Shown: positions 34,667-50,131 of the stretch, piece after piece
Layout: every line of letters starts with the position of its first letter
Numbering within the stretch: position 1 is the stretch's first letter
DNA from: Bugula neritina
Lineage: Eukaryota > Bryozoa > Gymnolaemata > Cheilostomatida > Bugulidae
Assembly (NCBI GenBank): GCA_964035545.1
Contig: OZ037770.1
Location: forward strand, 4,199,662 to 4,259,661
Reading direction: 5' to 3'
DNA: 60,000 nt
Made by a program: the position numbers and the translations under genes
The notes under the pieces: model-generated
What the model was told of the DNA's origin: nothing
What the model saw: only the letters and a program-made list of their open reading frames with translations
Databases searched by the model: none

Positions 34667-35781
34667 AACTAAAAGGAAAATATTTAGCAAAACCAATAAA
34701 ATTTATTAAAATTGAATATTGAAATACTAATATAATGTTATATCCTAATACTATCCAAAGTTGCTAGTTTAATCAAAAATATTGATACTTAATTTGTAGA
34801 AAATTCTATTTAGAGACATTTTCAAAACAGAGCCATGGAACCAAACTTTCAATTAAGATGAACATTATTCAATACAGTATGCATTATCAGAGTGAAGACA
34901 ACTCCAATGTAACAAGTTACTATTAGCATTATACCTCATGCAGAGCTATAAACAATATATATCGTTACATTTTCATCATAAAATTCATAGAAATATTTTT
35001 GCTGTCGTTTGAACAAAATTGAGTTGTGCTGCTCGGCTGTCATTTAATTTTTGATAAATCACAATCATTAGTTAGAAACTATAATCCATGTATTGTATTA
35101 TAGAGACCATAACAATGTTTGTAACTATTTACCATTTCATGTTATATGTTAGTGGAATAAGTTATGCCATTAAATACGCTTTCTAAATCTTTGTAGTTCA
35201 TCATTATACAATTTACTTTGGCAAGTCCGTGTCAAGTCTTATTTATAGTCAACAGAAAATAATGAGTAAAAATCCAACAGCAGTACAATATTTTCTATTC
35301 AAAGCTATAATAAAATAATTCAATCGTTGCAGCATTTGAATAACTCTTTAACTCGAAAGAGTCTTGCATAAACTTTTACAAATGACCTTTGCTGATCTAT
35401 TTTATATGCTTTATTTGATTTAAAGAAGCAGTGCAACTATTTTTACTTCAAGTCTTTAAAAGAAGTAAAACTAACAAAAACTTAAATTTGTTGTATGTAG
35501 ATATCTTATTTATAAAAATACTATCCAGAAGGCCACTGTGATTCCATTGAAGGATTATAACTTTTATATATAATCAAATATATACAGGTTATTAGCTATA
35601 TAGCTATTTACTTAGCATAAATTAATTCCACGTGCTTGCTTCAGCACGTGACAGGTGTCTGTTATATAACAAGCATATAATCTGTCTGAGAGTATTTAGT
35701 GGTCCAGAAAGGAACAGTAGTTTTGCTGAAAGGTGTGTTGCAAATTTTACTAAATTCAAAATGGCTACTGCACGGGTTTAA
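34667..35781. other. Intergenic AT-rich DNA upstream of the GPCR pseudogene
   Basis: No gene is seen. The one clear site is a pair of CACGTG E-boxes arranged as an inverted repeat with a short spacer at 35,629-35,650. Confidence 0.4.
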
Positions 35782-36256
35782 TTCTGATGACAGTGTTTGT
35801 ACTCACAGACACGAGTGAGTACTGCTTCAGTGAGTTTGGAGCTACACCAGTTGGACTGAATAAACATATGAGTATTGCCTTGGGTATATCCATCACAGTG
35901 ACCTTCATTACTTCTGTCATCTGCCTATAGTGAAGGTTTGGAGAGAATTAAAGAGAATGCAGTCAAGAAGTACAGTTCCAGCACCAAATGATCTGATAGT
36001 GAAGATGTCTACTCAGTTATACATCATGATAGTATCCATTGCTTTTTACTTGTCTTACACTCAAACAATTATATCAGCAGTGTTTAATGGTGTTGATAAT
36101 GTTCCAAGCAAATGGAAATATTTGGTCAATTGAACTTTCTTTTTCTACTTTACATCCTATAGCATTTTAAATGTTGTATTTGTTAATGATCCCAGACTAC
36201 CGTATTTTGTGTTAAACCTACTCAAGTTGAGGAATCCATTGGTACGGCCAAACTAA
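35782..36256 (+). pseudogene. 5'-truncated GPCR pseudogene
   Basis: It is homologous to the last 45% of the intact GPCR at 47,240-48,169, from the second extracellular loop (EYCFSEFGA-like) through helix 7. It includes nearly identical stretches such as WRELKRMQSRS. Helices 1-4 are absent. A TAG and frame change interrupt the junction of helix 5 with loop 3 (CTATAG-TGAAGG where the intact gene has CTATCGAAAG). TGA occurs before helix 7, and deletions remove part of helix 7 and the tail. It lies just beyond the 3' end of the SLC16-like transporter gene. Confidence 0.85.
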
Positions 36257-36970
36257 AACTTACTTTATAAAAATAAGAAATTTTGTTTGGCGAAGTGATG
36301 TTTTATTTTATAGAAATTGGTTATGATATTGTGAAGTCAAGTTGAAGCCATCAATAGGCATAATGTTAACACATCCTCTGGTATAGTTTATATAAGTTAG
36401 TTAACATTGCTGTCACATTTGTTGTTGTTTAATTCTAGCTATAAGGGTCGTGTCTTTTCACAGTTAGCCTACATACAGTTTATGAAATTGAATAAATTTT
36501 ATGTAAATAGAATAAAAGTTATATCATTGATAAGCTACATATATGCACAGAGTTAAATATTTTATTGTCACTGAGCTATATATTAGTCATAATTTTAAAT
36601 AAATAAAATTTCTTGCATATTTATTTTTTCATTGAATTAGTTATTATTTTAAAAGAATGTTGTTTTATTTTTGTCAAAAGCTGCAAACGTGCTGTTGGAA
36701 TTGAAAAACCTTAGGAATTGAAATATTGCTTATGAGAGACTAAATAATTATTCTGATTTGCTTAATAGATAAAAGCTACTGATACTTTTACGCAGTAAAA
36801 AATGATCCAATCTGTAGATTACATAACATTTGACAGGCATGTTTCATAAAAACAATTATTTTAAAAAACAAATACAATGCAATGCACAGAATTTCTTTGA
36901 CAAATTTTAATTTGTTTACAGTCACTATATATAAGTTATTTACTTTCATTAAAAATCACCAGCCCTTTTC

Positions 36971-39900
36971 TTAGACATTAGAGTTTTTTCTCTTACAACA
37001 TTGTAACTTGACATCCAAAGGAAAACACATGCTAGTAATAATGTTTATTGCTCCTGATAGAACTAGAGTAGCTATAAAGTAGTACAGTGTGCTATCCCAA
37101 GATCCTGACAGAGTTTGAAGTTTTGCTGAAAAGAGAAAAAATACAGATTTAGACAGATATTGTCATCAAGTGCAATCTCTAAGCAGAGTTTTACTGCCTA
37201 AGACATTATGAAATTTTTCAACCGTCAAAATATTGATTTTTAACGCAATGTGTAATATGTGCACTTGGCTTTGCATGCAAGTTATATAGTAATTGGTTGG
37301 ATTTTGGTTGTTAAGATGCACTGTATCTCGAAATTATTAACTTATCATGGAAAAGAAAATAAGTGCAGTTGCATTATGGTATATAATATAATTAGAAAAA
37401 TATATAGAAAGCAACTCATGGTTACACTAAAAACATGCTATTAAAGATGATATATTATTATAAACCACTGTTGTCGCGTATACAATCCAAAAATTAGCAC
37501 AATAAAATCTATATTATATATACTTACGTAATATTGCAGAACTTATAACGGTAGATAGACTTTGCACACAGAGAACTATACCATTAGCAAAAGGAGCTAT
37601 GCTTTTATCAATTCTCTCTAGTATCACGAGTGGAAGCAAAGTCATTGTAGTTGTGTGGAAAACACCTAAAAATAAACATTTCTTTTTCAAAAGTAACTTA
37701 TGTTTAGAATTGCAATTTGAAACAGTTTTTGAGACTATAATAATCATTTGCTAAATATTGCGAATAAAACATTAGCTTTTCAGCATTTTATTCAATTTAT
37801 TTTTTTCCATTTGAATATAGTGTAGTTTTTAACTGATGTTTTATGGAAACCATGATGTTACTATAATACTCTAACAATGTTAACATTTACACCTGAGTCT
37901 TTTAAAACTTTCAAATTTCACAAACAACTATGTCTGTTATAGATGGATCAATTGTTTGGGCATTTGTCACATTTGTATAGCATTCACCGGTAACTAAAAA
38001 CAGTGCAATGCAATTAAAGTGATCAACTTATAAAGATAAACCTGCATGTGTAGATGACATTGTATAAGAATTCTAATTAGTATTACTAAAATCACTAAAT
38101 AATGCAAACCTAAAAAGAAGAAGGAAACATACAGAGCCTCTTTTTCAGCCCATGAAGTTAACAGTAATATGCTGCATGCTGTTGCAATAGAGGAAATACC
38201 AAGCTGGAACAAAGCTGATACCCAATTCTGATTGGTTACCCAGCCTTGTAGTATTCTGCTCAGTATGTCCATGATTCCGTAGACAATGAAAGCCGTAGAG
38301 AGCTGTAACAGATAACTTGATGATTAGCTCCAACTACAATTATGATCCAAACCTGTTTTTCAAAAATTGAAATTGACTATTTCCAATTTGCACTTGGTAT
38401 ACAATTTATAATTGGGAGTTGTGTCCTCTCAAAAGGGATATAATGATTATGATAAAGTATCTTTTAGCAGTTGAAATTGAACCTGGATAATGGCGTATTG
38501 ATTGTAAAATTTAAAATTCTACACCAACCATATGTATATATATAGTTAACAAGATAATGCTATTGACTGTTGTTCTTTATGTTTTATACTTGAAGTTACT
38601 CATGGAAATCACTTATATATATCTAACTGGTTCAAGCTTGTGTATACATTCATTTAATGTTTCTTGATATCTCAATACCCACACTGCTCTCATTTGAAAC
38701 TTTAGTTGAAGTATAAGATCGATTTAAATAATTAATCTTTTATATCTAATTATTATTATTAAAAGCAATGATTTATAAATGCAATAAATTGTACTTAATT
38801 ATAATTAACGCTCAAGTTTTTTTTCACAAGTTTCGTTTTAAGAGGTGAGATTCAATATTATCGTTTTCAATTTAGTGAAAGTACTCACGTGATACTTGGC
38901 TATCCCGTGTTCTTCTGTAAAGAGTGGAAATATTACAAAAGAGGAAGCATATCCTTGCATCATCAAAAACGAAGAGATGAGAAAAATAACAAACAGTCGG
39001 TTGAGGAATAGAAGACGGAGCATATCTTTCAGTGATTGAGAAGTAATTTCTGCATTTTGAGAGTCTTCCTAAAACATAAGTGCACAGGCTACTGTATAGC
39101 TCAAGAAAATGAATTTATAAATCAACATGCAGAAGTAATACTTTTATGTAAATAATTGTTTAACTTAATACATGAATTGCACAAAAATGGTATAATCTAA
39201 TTTGCCTATATACATTATGGCTTTATTATATCATGAACACTTTTAATGAAATTTTGTAATAATGTTATGGAATTAAATTATCATCTGATCAATTGTACAA
39301 TAAATGTATTTCACTTAATGTTCTCCTCAAAACACATTTAAAATATGTTTTCAAAATAACTTTGAGTTTATTATTGTGTCAAAAAAAAACAATAAGCATT
39401 TCATACTATAAAACCTTTTTATTTGGAAGCTCACAAAGTCTATTTAGTATAAATAAATGTTTTTATACTAATTATGATTGACTTTCATTGCATGCTATTC
39501 TTAGCTCCTGCAACACATGACATGCCACTTTATTACCAGCTTGAAAGTTCAAGGATTAAACTTTCAAGCCATTTATTTTTAACTCAGAGTTTTTTTCACA
39601 AAACAAGCATTGAGAAAAAAGTTGGGCCAAAACAAAACGTGTAGGCCTACTGAATATTATTGCATTAAAATATATTGAATTAAATCCAAAGTACTGCAGT
39701 CAATCAAATTTTGAACAAAATAAAAAAAAATTAAATTTACCATTTTTAGCAAACTCAACTGCCAAAAAAACTAAAGAAGCAAATATAATGAAGGTTTATA
39801 GATTAGAAAATTGTTAATATTAATTTTTAAGATAATTGTAATAAAATACTAATAGTATTGGGTTAATAGCACTGTTCAACTTACAAAATTTGCAAACTTA

Positions 39901-40278
39901 TATATGCAAATAATAAACGTCATGATTTTATATTTTGCATTAGCTGCATTTTAGTGTAATTCACCACATATAACTATACAATTTTGAAACCTTGCACAGC
40001 TGATATCTTCACTGTACTCACCTGGCTGCTTGGAGTAGAATTTATTTTCAGACTCGTCTCCCCACCTGAATAATAATAGGTAGGTGTAGTGATTGCTTTA
40101 ATTTTGCAGCCCTTTTTAATAAAGTTGGTTTTTACTTTTAAGTTACAAGCTAGAATTATCTGAATAATGTTAGGAGCGGTATTGGTACCATGGTGTTACC
40201 CAGCAGGTATAGGCAAATAGATAGGTTGATAGACTAATAGATAGATAGACAGGCAGACAGACAGGCAGACAGACAGGC

Positions 40279-40339
<61 letters not shown>

Positions 40340-40418
40340 CACACACACACACACAGACATACAGACACACAGGCAGGCAGGCAGGCATGCAGACAGACAG
40401 ACAGACAGAGCGGCAGGC

Positions 40419-40469
<51 letters not shown>

Positions 40470-43400
40470 GCGGCAGGCAGGCAGACGGACAGGCAGGCAG
40501 ACAGACAGACAGATGGATGGATTAAATATAATAAAGAGATATTATAGACTAAATAATATGCTCTACGCTTACTTTAGCATATCAATTTATTTTGCTTTCA
40601 AACTGGTACGTTAAACATGCCTAGACTTGCAGTTTTATAATATATGCTTTGATGTACCAGTGTATCAAAACTTTACCCAACAGTTCTAAAATCTGTAAAA
40701 ACCTAACTTGAAAAGTACAAATCAAAACATGCTACTGTATGTTGTTTTCAATAGTTCATTATATATATACAGTTCGTCAAAGAGTATCATGCAGGGTATG
40801 ACTGGTTTTGTGCAAGCTATGAGAAAGTAAATTTTAATTTATAATAACATGCAAATCGTGCTCCAAATGTTTTAATATAAAATTGCAACAGGAAAAATGT
40901 TGTGAGACTGAACGGCTTTCTAATGTTCCTGTTGCACTTATACCTATATATAGGTGGCCTGCTTTACTAATATACCGTATGATGAACAACAAATTACAGT
41001 ACAACAGAAAAAATATTTACCTTTAGTATTTGCAAGTGATACTGTAAATACTTCGCTGTCATTCACCGAGATGTTAGCCACCGCTTTTTGTTTCCTACAA
41101 AGCAAAGAAACTTTATATAAGGATTGAGTAATGTGTCAAAACTTTGTACTAAACTTGTTTAATGATTATTATTAATTTGAAGTAATGCTACAAAATTCCA
41201 AAATGCAAGTGGGAACTTCTGTCTGGCCCTACAGTCGTCATTCTTGCACCAACACACATGTTAAAAAGACAACAATACTAGACTATACAACTCAGTTACA
41301 TCTCAGCTGTATATTTTTTAGATACCCATAACCATGCAAAACTGGAGTCTTTTATACACTGACCAATTGTTTTTATCCATAAATTTTTAGTTTGCCTTTT
41401 CATACCTATGCTTATAGCTATAACAATGTTTGCTTAAATCTTTTAGTCAGTTAAAGCTACAGTTATAACTTCTCTGTTATTTTTTATGCTAAAAAACTTT
41501 GATATAAAAGAAATATTTAATTTAAATTAGACTGTATAAAAAGGGCTAGACTTTATTTAGTATTTCACATTGCATACTTACCAGTAGGACTCGGGTCTAA
41601 TCAACATGATTGGAACAAGTAACTGAATCACTATGGCAGCCATAATTAGTAGCGTCGCTTGATAGCCGAGGTTATCAAACAGAACTCTAAAGGTGGGTGG
41701 TATAACTAACGTTCCTAAACCAGCACCAGCTGTGACTAAACCAACAGCTATGCTTTTTCTATTATCAAAGTAAACAGTTACCGTCCAAATCATTGACATG
41801 AACGATGCTCCAATCCCCAAGCCTAAAATATCACAAGCTGTTAACATAATATTTTAAAGCTGGAAATGATAATGAAGTATCTAAATAATTAAATTAAAAA
41901 AGAACTGAATAACAATATTTTTATACTAACTTATAAAACTATGCATAAAGCAAATCTAAAGAAATAATATATGCACTTGTCCTCTAAAGGTTTAAATAAT
42001 ATGGCGATATGTTTACCTATGAGTGAAGTTGCCACACAAAGAAACCCTATATTTGGTGCAAATGCAAGAAGGACATGTCCGAGAGCCATGAGTAAAACTC
42101 CAACAAATCCTACCACTCTGTGTTGTATTCTTGTCAACGAGTAACCAACTACTGGGCCTGTAGTATAAAAAGCAAGATTTTAGCTACAAGTAATCAAGCA
42201 AACAACTAACCTAAAGGAATCAGAAATAATTAAAACTTGTATCATATTTATTGCTGAAATTTCAACATACTCTTAAGAATGGTAGAAAACCACAACATAA
42301 TAATTAACCATTTGATTAATTTACTATTGCAATGCTGACAAACTGAATACTATTATTTTTGCGATTTATAAATAATACAGTGTGACAACATGTTTTGCAA
42401 TACAAATTCTCAAATTACTTGCTAAAACAACTTATGCTTATGTGATTTCGACGAGTTTCAGTTTGACTATAAAGGAGTACTCGGACAAGCATTATTAACT
42501 TAAATTCAGTACTTTTTTCAGCAAAGGTATAAACGCAACTTTAAGGTAATAAAAATCAAATTATTAAAAGTCATGTTAAGAAGAATCAAGTTGAAATAGG
42601 TCAATTGTTAGCAAAGGTCAACTAAGATGCCAAGTCTGATGATAAAGGTCAAGCTAGTAAAGGTCATGCTAATAAAGGTCAAGTTAGTAAGGGTAAAATA
42701 AGATGTCACTCCAGCTGATGTAGTATTAAGAGTATAGTCACTTACCAACTGCTGTAGCTAAGACAAATGGTAATATAGCAATCCATACACCAGTCTCATC
42801 ACTGATGTTGTACACTGATTTAGTTTCTACCAGAATAATTCCTATGATTCTAGCTTGAGTGGGAGAGAATGCATACACTAGACAGCATACTAAAATTGAT
42901 TTTAATGCGTTAAGAATAAAGTATATTACGCAAAATTACTTTCGCATTCAAAAGAAACAGTTTTTCATTAACTGAAAAGACACAACAAGAGTTGATAGGT
43001 TTTGCAAGAAACTAATTTAAAACTTCATACCTGATTGTGTTTTTATTTCACGATGAAATATGTGACCCAGGCAGTCAGAAAAGCACTTTGTGACAAAATT
43101 CACATTTTTAGTTAAAGCTTGATTCTTATTTGCCTCTTTATACTGATTGATTTGCAGTTTAAATTTTCGAAATCGGACCATTATTGTAATAGTGGTCCGA
43201 TTTCAAAAATTTAAACTGCAAATCAATCAGTATAAAGAGGCAAATAAGAATCAAGCTTTAACTAAAAATGTGAATTTTGTCACGAAGTGCTTTTCTGACT
43301 GCCTGGGTCACATATACTAAAGTTTGTTATAGCAGGGACAGTTGTGAGACTGATATTATACTATTTAAACATGAACCAAAATAGTATTAGACTATCAAAA

Positions 43401-43828
43401 TTGTCTACGGGAAAATTTTTAAGTGTATTTAAATAATAAGTATAAATAAAGTGACTGAAGCTTTAAGTATTATATAAGGTATGTAAATTAATTACAATAA
43501 ACAGTCTGACTCTAAATTATATATTTACAGTAATTCATCAAAAACTAATTTTCAGCCAAGCATAATTTATTGGTTTTCTAAAATCTACTGTCAGACATGA
43601 CTCAGCAAATTGATTATATATAGCAATGTGCAACTTTTAGATATTATATAGTCTTCTTTAGCCAAACAGGCTTTTGATGAACAAAAATGTTTTCAGCCTA
43701 TGTATGAATGATTAGCAATGGACCTATCATAAAGTAAGTGCAGGTGAAAATAAACGATAAGCAAGTTTACCTGCAGCTACGAGCCAGGAATATTTGCTGT
43801 CAACAGGATAATTCGTGTCATTCTGCAT
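36971..43828 (-). CDS. SLC16-like (monocarboxylate-transporter-type) MFS transporter, ten exons, 455 aa
   Basis: Exons in coding order are 43,828-43,771; 42,889-42,746; 42,157-42,017; 41,822-41,582; 41,094-41,021; 40,065-40,022; 39,068-38,889; 38,302-38,110; 37,665-37,528; and 37,125-36,971. All have GT-AG borders and compatible phases. They total 1368 nt, ending at TAA. Exons 2-4 encode helices 1-6, exons 5-6 a polar Ser/Asn-rich central loop, and exons 7-10 helices 7-12. This is the usual 6+6 MFS plan with a cytosolic loop. The helix 4-5 loop [12 protein letters not shown] plus VTAGAGLG is the SLC16 pattern (YFxxRRxxAxGxAxAG). The N-terminal MCT signature is degenerate (VDSKYSW where DGGWGW is usual). 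Transport of monocarboxylates is known for some family members; the substrate here is not predictable. A paralogue with identical exon 1 and 2 lengths begins at 51,915. Confidence 0.9.
40216..40511 (+). repeat. CAGA tetranucleotide satellite in a transporter intron
   Basis: (ACAG)n is interrupted by CA and GGCAGGCAGG blocks. It lies in the transporter intron between the exons at 41,021 and 40,065. Open frames over it on both strands are artefacts. Confidence 0.9.
43061..43312. mobile_element. Near-perfect palindromic foldback MITE (252 bp)
   Basis: The ends are TGTGACCCAGGCAGTC and its exact complement, flanked by TA on both sides. The two arms of about 123 bp are inverted copies with only a few differences (for example 'cactttgtgac' against 'cacgaagtg'), joined by a very short loop at about 43,182-43,192. 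TA target and TGTG termini suggest Tc1/mariner-type mobilisation. It lies in intron 1 of the SLC16-like gene. Confidence 0.88.
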
Positions 43829-43881
43829 TATTTTGGAATTTCTGTTTTTGTTTTATCCAGTAATCTACGGTTTGATTCCAG

Positions 43882-43883
<2 letters not shown>

Positions 43884-43951
<68 letters not shown>

Positions 43952-44217
43952 CATGCTCTACTCTGACATACGCTGCAAAAACAAATTCATAATCATAGCA
44001 TATATTATAAAAAGAAACTCACGCAAGTTTATAGAAACCCCTGATAGAAAGGGCTTTTTGATTAGGTAAGCTAAGAACTTGTTTAAATGACGCACAAGAG
44101 CAATTATGACTGGATGCTCTTCCAAAAAAATCACCAATGGCTGCTGTCTGGGCTCGAACCCATGACCTCCAGTACACTAGGCAAACACTCTAACCCTTAG
44201 ACCACCGCTGCTCCCTT
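43884..44217 (-). mobile_element. tRNA-derived SINE with a TA-repeat tail
   Basis: On the minus strand, the head is GGGAGCAGCGGTGGTCTAAG with A-box-like GGTTAGAGTG and the B box GGGTTCGAGCCC (about 44,149-44,160). A body follows ('tttaaacaagttcttagctt', 'ctttctatcagggg') and then a (TA)n tail of 66 bp at 43,884-43,949. It is inserted about 55 bp upstream of the start codon of the SLC16-like gene, in the same orientation. Confidence 0.75.
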
Positions 44218-44219
44218 TG

Positions 44220-46485
<2,266 letters not shown>

Positions 46486-46578
<93 letters not shown>

Positions 46579-46595
46579 TATATATATATATATGT

Positions 46596-46673
<78 letters not shown>
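46486..46673. repeat. Interrupted (TA)n microsatellite
   Basis: A TA run of about 190 bp has short interruptions near 46,577-46,612. It starts inside the ribozyme core of the second hammerhead repeat. Confidence 0.95.
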
Positions 46674-46675
<2 letters not shown>

Positions 46676-47239
46676 CTTACAGCTTGGAATATAATCTGCG
46701 CATCATGATGTAATATTTAGAATATTTATAATTACATAGACTTGTTATTACACAATGCTGTTCAGAATTTCAGGTATGAAACTTATTTCCTGGTTAATTG
46801 GATTTGATTATTAATTACATATACTTATTAATTCACAGTGCTGTTCAGAATTGTGAAAATGAAACTTATTTCCTGATTATTTTAGACAGTCAGTATTAAG
46901 GGTTATATATGTAATTAAAATTACCACTTTCTATCCTCATGAATTTTGGCAAGCAGTTTGCTGTCATGGCCAAGAACATAATTACAATTAAATTCATTAA
47001 CTGAAATCAATAAGAAAAGCATTAGTTAATTCATTGAAGAATGTAATAATATAATAATATGCTGTACCTAAAGGAAAATGATGAGTTATAAATGCAAATA
47101 TCAGAACACTTCAAATTTTCCAATCAGTGACATGCTTTATATACATGTATATATATACTCAATTTTGAATATTTTAACGAATGTAACCAGTAATACAAGT
47201 TGTATTCTAAAACCAGGTTGCATTTGAAAAAACTTTGTT
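46674..47239 (+). other. Upstream region of the GPCR gene
   Basis: This is AT-rich sequence with two similar segments ('cacaatgctgttcagaatttcag' near 46,751 and 'cacagtgctgttcagaattgtg' near 46,837). No TATA box is distinctive among the TA-rich background. Confidence 0.35.
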
Positions 47240-48169
47240 ATGGAAAACATCAGCAGTTTGTGTGATGATGTCACTGACTTTTGTGTAGATTCTACTAGAT
47301 ATGAATGCTTTTTGTCTCTCAGCGTTATCAGCGTTATACTCAACTCCGCAAACCTGGTATTTCTCAAGAAGTTGGAGAAGTCAAAGAGATCCGCATATTT
47401 CTGGATCGTGGTGAACATTGGTATCTGTGACATCATGACTTGCTTCAGTCGTTCTCTGGCAGTCAGCTGTAAGTTGAACAAGATCATTTTAACTTTACCG
47501 ATCATTGGTATTCGTATCCTTCAAGTAGCAACTACAGTGCTTTCAGCTGTCCCGTTTGTTGTGGGAAACCTAATCCTGGCTATTGGCAGCTATGAGCGAT
47601 ATGTCTCCATATGTTGTCCTTATCAGGTAAACACTAACAAAATAGTAAACAATATTAAACTCTGCTTGGGCATAGTGTGGATCCTCAGTTTTATTCTTGC
47701 GACAACCGTTTTTGTCATCAATCCTGACGAGTATTGCTTTAGCCAGTTTGGAGCTATGCCCAGTAAACCTAACACTCAGATGAGTGTCGCCTTTATCGGA
47801 TCCATCACAACTACCTTCTTTATTTCTGCCATCTGTCTATCGAAAGCTTGGAGAGAGTTAAAGAGAATGCAGTCAAGAAGTCCAGTTCCAGCACAAGATG
47901 ATCTGCTAGTGAAGAGGTCCGCTCAGTACATTATAATAGTTGCCATTTCGCTTCACCTATCTTACGTGATCATAGTCATGTCGGCTGTTTCCAGTAGTGT
48001 TGATAATTTTGCAAGAGATTTGAATAATGTAGTTAAATGGATTTGTTATTTTTACATTACATCCTACAGCATTTTTAATGTTGCGTTGTATGTTTTCATT
48101 ACCCCAGGCTACCGTGTTCATGTAATGAATGTACTCAATCTGAAGAAACCCACAGTAAGACCAGTTTGA
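47240..48169 (+). CDS. Rhodopsin-like GPCR, single exon, 309 aa
   Basis: Seven hydrophobic segments lie at about residues 22-43, 53-75, 95-118, 137-159, 181-202, 228-250 and 266-287. Family A-like features are ICD in helix 2 (usually L-A-x-x-D), ERY at 119-121 at the end of helix 3 followed by a loop with CCPYQ, and a helix 7 FNVALY (279-284) in place of NPxxY. There is a short tail (GYRVHVMNVL, helix-8-like). The N-terminus has a possible N-glycosylation site (N3-I-S) and no signal peptide. The gene is intronless. A poly(A) signal AATAAA is at 48,621. The ligand cannot be predicted. A truncated pseudogene paralogue lies at 35.8 kb, suggesting a small lineage-specific receptor group. Confidence 0.88.
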   Translation: MENISSLCDDVTDFCVDSTRYECFLSLSVISVILNSANLVFLKKLEKSKRSAYFWIVVNIGICDIMTCFSRSLAVSCKLNKIILTLPIIGIRILQVATTVLSAVPFVVGNLILAIGSYERYVSICCPYQVNTNKIVNNIKLCLGIVWILSFILATTVFVINPDEYCFSQFGAMPSKPNTQMSVAFIGSITTTFFISAICLSKAWRELKRMQSRSPVPAQDDLLVKRSAQYIIIVAISLHLSYVIIVMSAVSSSVDNFARDLNNVVKWICYFYITSYSIFNVALYVFITPGYRVHVMNVLNLKKPTVRPV

Positions 48170-49855
48170 GATTTCTATTACAATTTCAAAAACTATTGTA
48201 GGCTCTTCAATAAGTGTTTGATTGTTGTTCCTAAATCTTGTACTAAATTACAACATGTTCTATAAAGACTCAGTTCTCTGGAACTGTTGGAAAACCCATG
48301 TATTTTTTGTTTGTTTTTTGTGTGTCCTAACATTTATTGTATACCAATCCTAATGCTAAAGTAGAAATACGTATTGTGAAACGAATGAAATAGAAAGAAG
48401 ATTATCATTCTACATATTTATATTGTGAAAAAACAGAACGATTTATATAGAAAGAATGTTTTGCAAATTATTAAATATTATTATATTTTCTTGAACTTAT
48501 GTAGCTATTAAAATATTATACGTGTGTGTTTTGAGAAACCAATATAAACTTTGGCCTCATAGCCAGCAAAAATATGGTATGCAGTATAAAAACATGCTTT
48601 ATACAGTTTTTTATTGTCTAAATAAAATGTCTTTATAAAATTCAGAATATAAAACTCTGCATCTGCCAACAGGAATGCATTAAAAGTTATAATTAGCTAT
48701 GAGTCATTGTTGTCATAGTGATAAGAAGCTATTATAGATTAATATTAGAACAATAGCTTACTATGCATGAGGTTGACAGTTAAAGATGTTGGACTGCTAA
48801 AAATTTAAAAGTTATATCGAGCCTTTGAACCTGAACATGGCTAAATTGACACCTGGTATCATTATATAGCTATTATATATACTCTTTACCTAACACAGCA
48901 TTCCTGTGAAGTCAAAGTGTTATTATAATATAAGATACAGAGACTCAGGTACTAAAACAGGGCAAGGTTAGCTATAATAAATAAAACACCCAAAAAAGCA
49001 GAAGTAAACCCAATAGCATATTTTAATAAACAATACATGTATATTTCAGCTGTGATAAACATAGTTGTTTTTGCTGCTTGAAACCGTGCCTAGCTATGCA
49101 ATAAGGGCTCAGGGCTCAGTGTTGTGTAACTACAACATTTACCAGCACTTAATGGTGTGAGTTAAATTACTGGTTTTAGAGACTGATATATACTTTCAGT
49201 TACAAACTTGACCTTATAATTTACATCAATATCTTATTATCACTTGATATAGACTAGTATGACAATACCTAATCAATTTAATTACAAAACGGTTATTATA
49301 CTGGCAGAAACTGCAGTGTCATATGTCATTTGCAAACACATATTTGATATAATAATTAATTTCAATACACTATATAATAAACACTGACTGTAATCAAGCT
49401 ATCATATATTATCTCAAGCAAGGTCACCATGTATATTATTTCTACTCTTGGATCTTAATCAGTACTACTTGAGTTTCGATAAAAAATTTAAGACATGATG
49501 TCTGCAAGTTTTGTATCTTGCAGCTATAAGTGTTCATTGCATGACCCACGTATACGATATTTAATTTTGATTAGTGCTAATATGCATACAAGTATGTAAC
49601 TATATTTGTTTTGTTTGTTTGTTTGTTTGTTTTTATTTTGTCGTTGTCGGGGAAAAATTGATTGAGAAAAAATACACAAAATGACAGGGCCTATGGCGCA
49701 ATAGCACTGTAGCTAGTTGAGGCACCGAGCCATGAATGGTTGACAGTTATATAAGATTTTTGTTTAGGTTTTTGGAAAGTTTTAGCAACTCAAAGAGTAT
49801 TATTTTTTTATCTGGAAATTTGCCATTAGGTGGTCTCTCAGGGCAAGTTTGAAAT
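48170..49855. other. GPCR 3' UTR and intergenic DNA
   Basis: AATAAA at 48,621 likely ends the GPCR transcript. Beyond it is AT-rich sequence with a (GTTT)n run near 49,607-49,632 and no supportable gene. Confidence 0.45.
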
Positions 49856-49984
49856 CACACATGCAAACACACAACACATATGCAACACACGCAAACACGC
49901 ACACATGCACACACACACGCACATACCTACACACAAGCACACACGCACACACGCAAACGCACACACACTCACATTCGCACACGT

Positions 49985-50048
<64 letters not shown>

Positions 50049-50061
50049 ACACACACACACA

Positions 50062-50127
<66 letters not shown>
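49856..50127 (+). repeat. (CA)n microsatellite
   Basis: About 270 bp of CA repeats occur, degenerate (CGCA, AACA) on the left and pure on the right, ending in TATATATA. Open frames on both strands are artefacts. Confidence 0.95.

Positions 50128-50131
<4 letters not shown>

Noticed and set aside
33895-34722. Six open frames of about 230-250 codons on both strands
   Set aside because: They are translations of a CA-rich satellite (Thr-His or Cys-Val repeats) and exist only because the repeat lacks stop codons.
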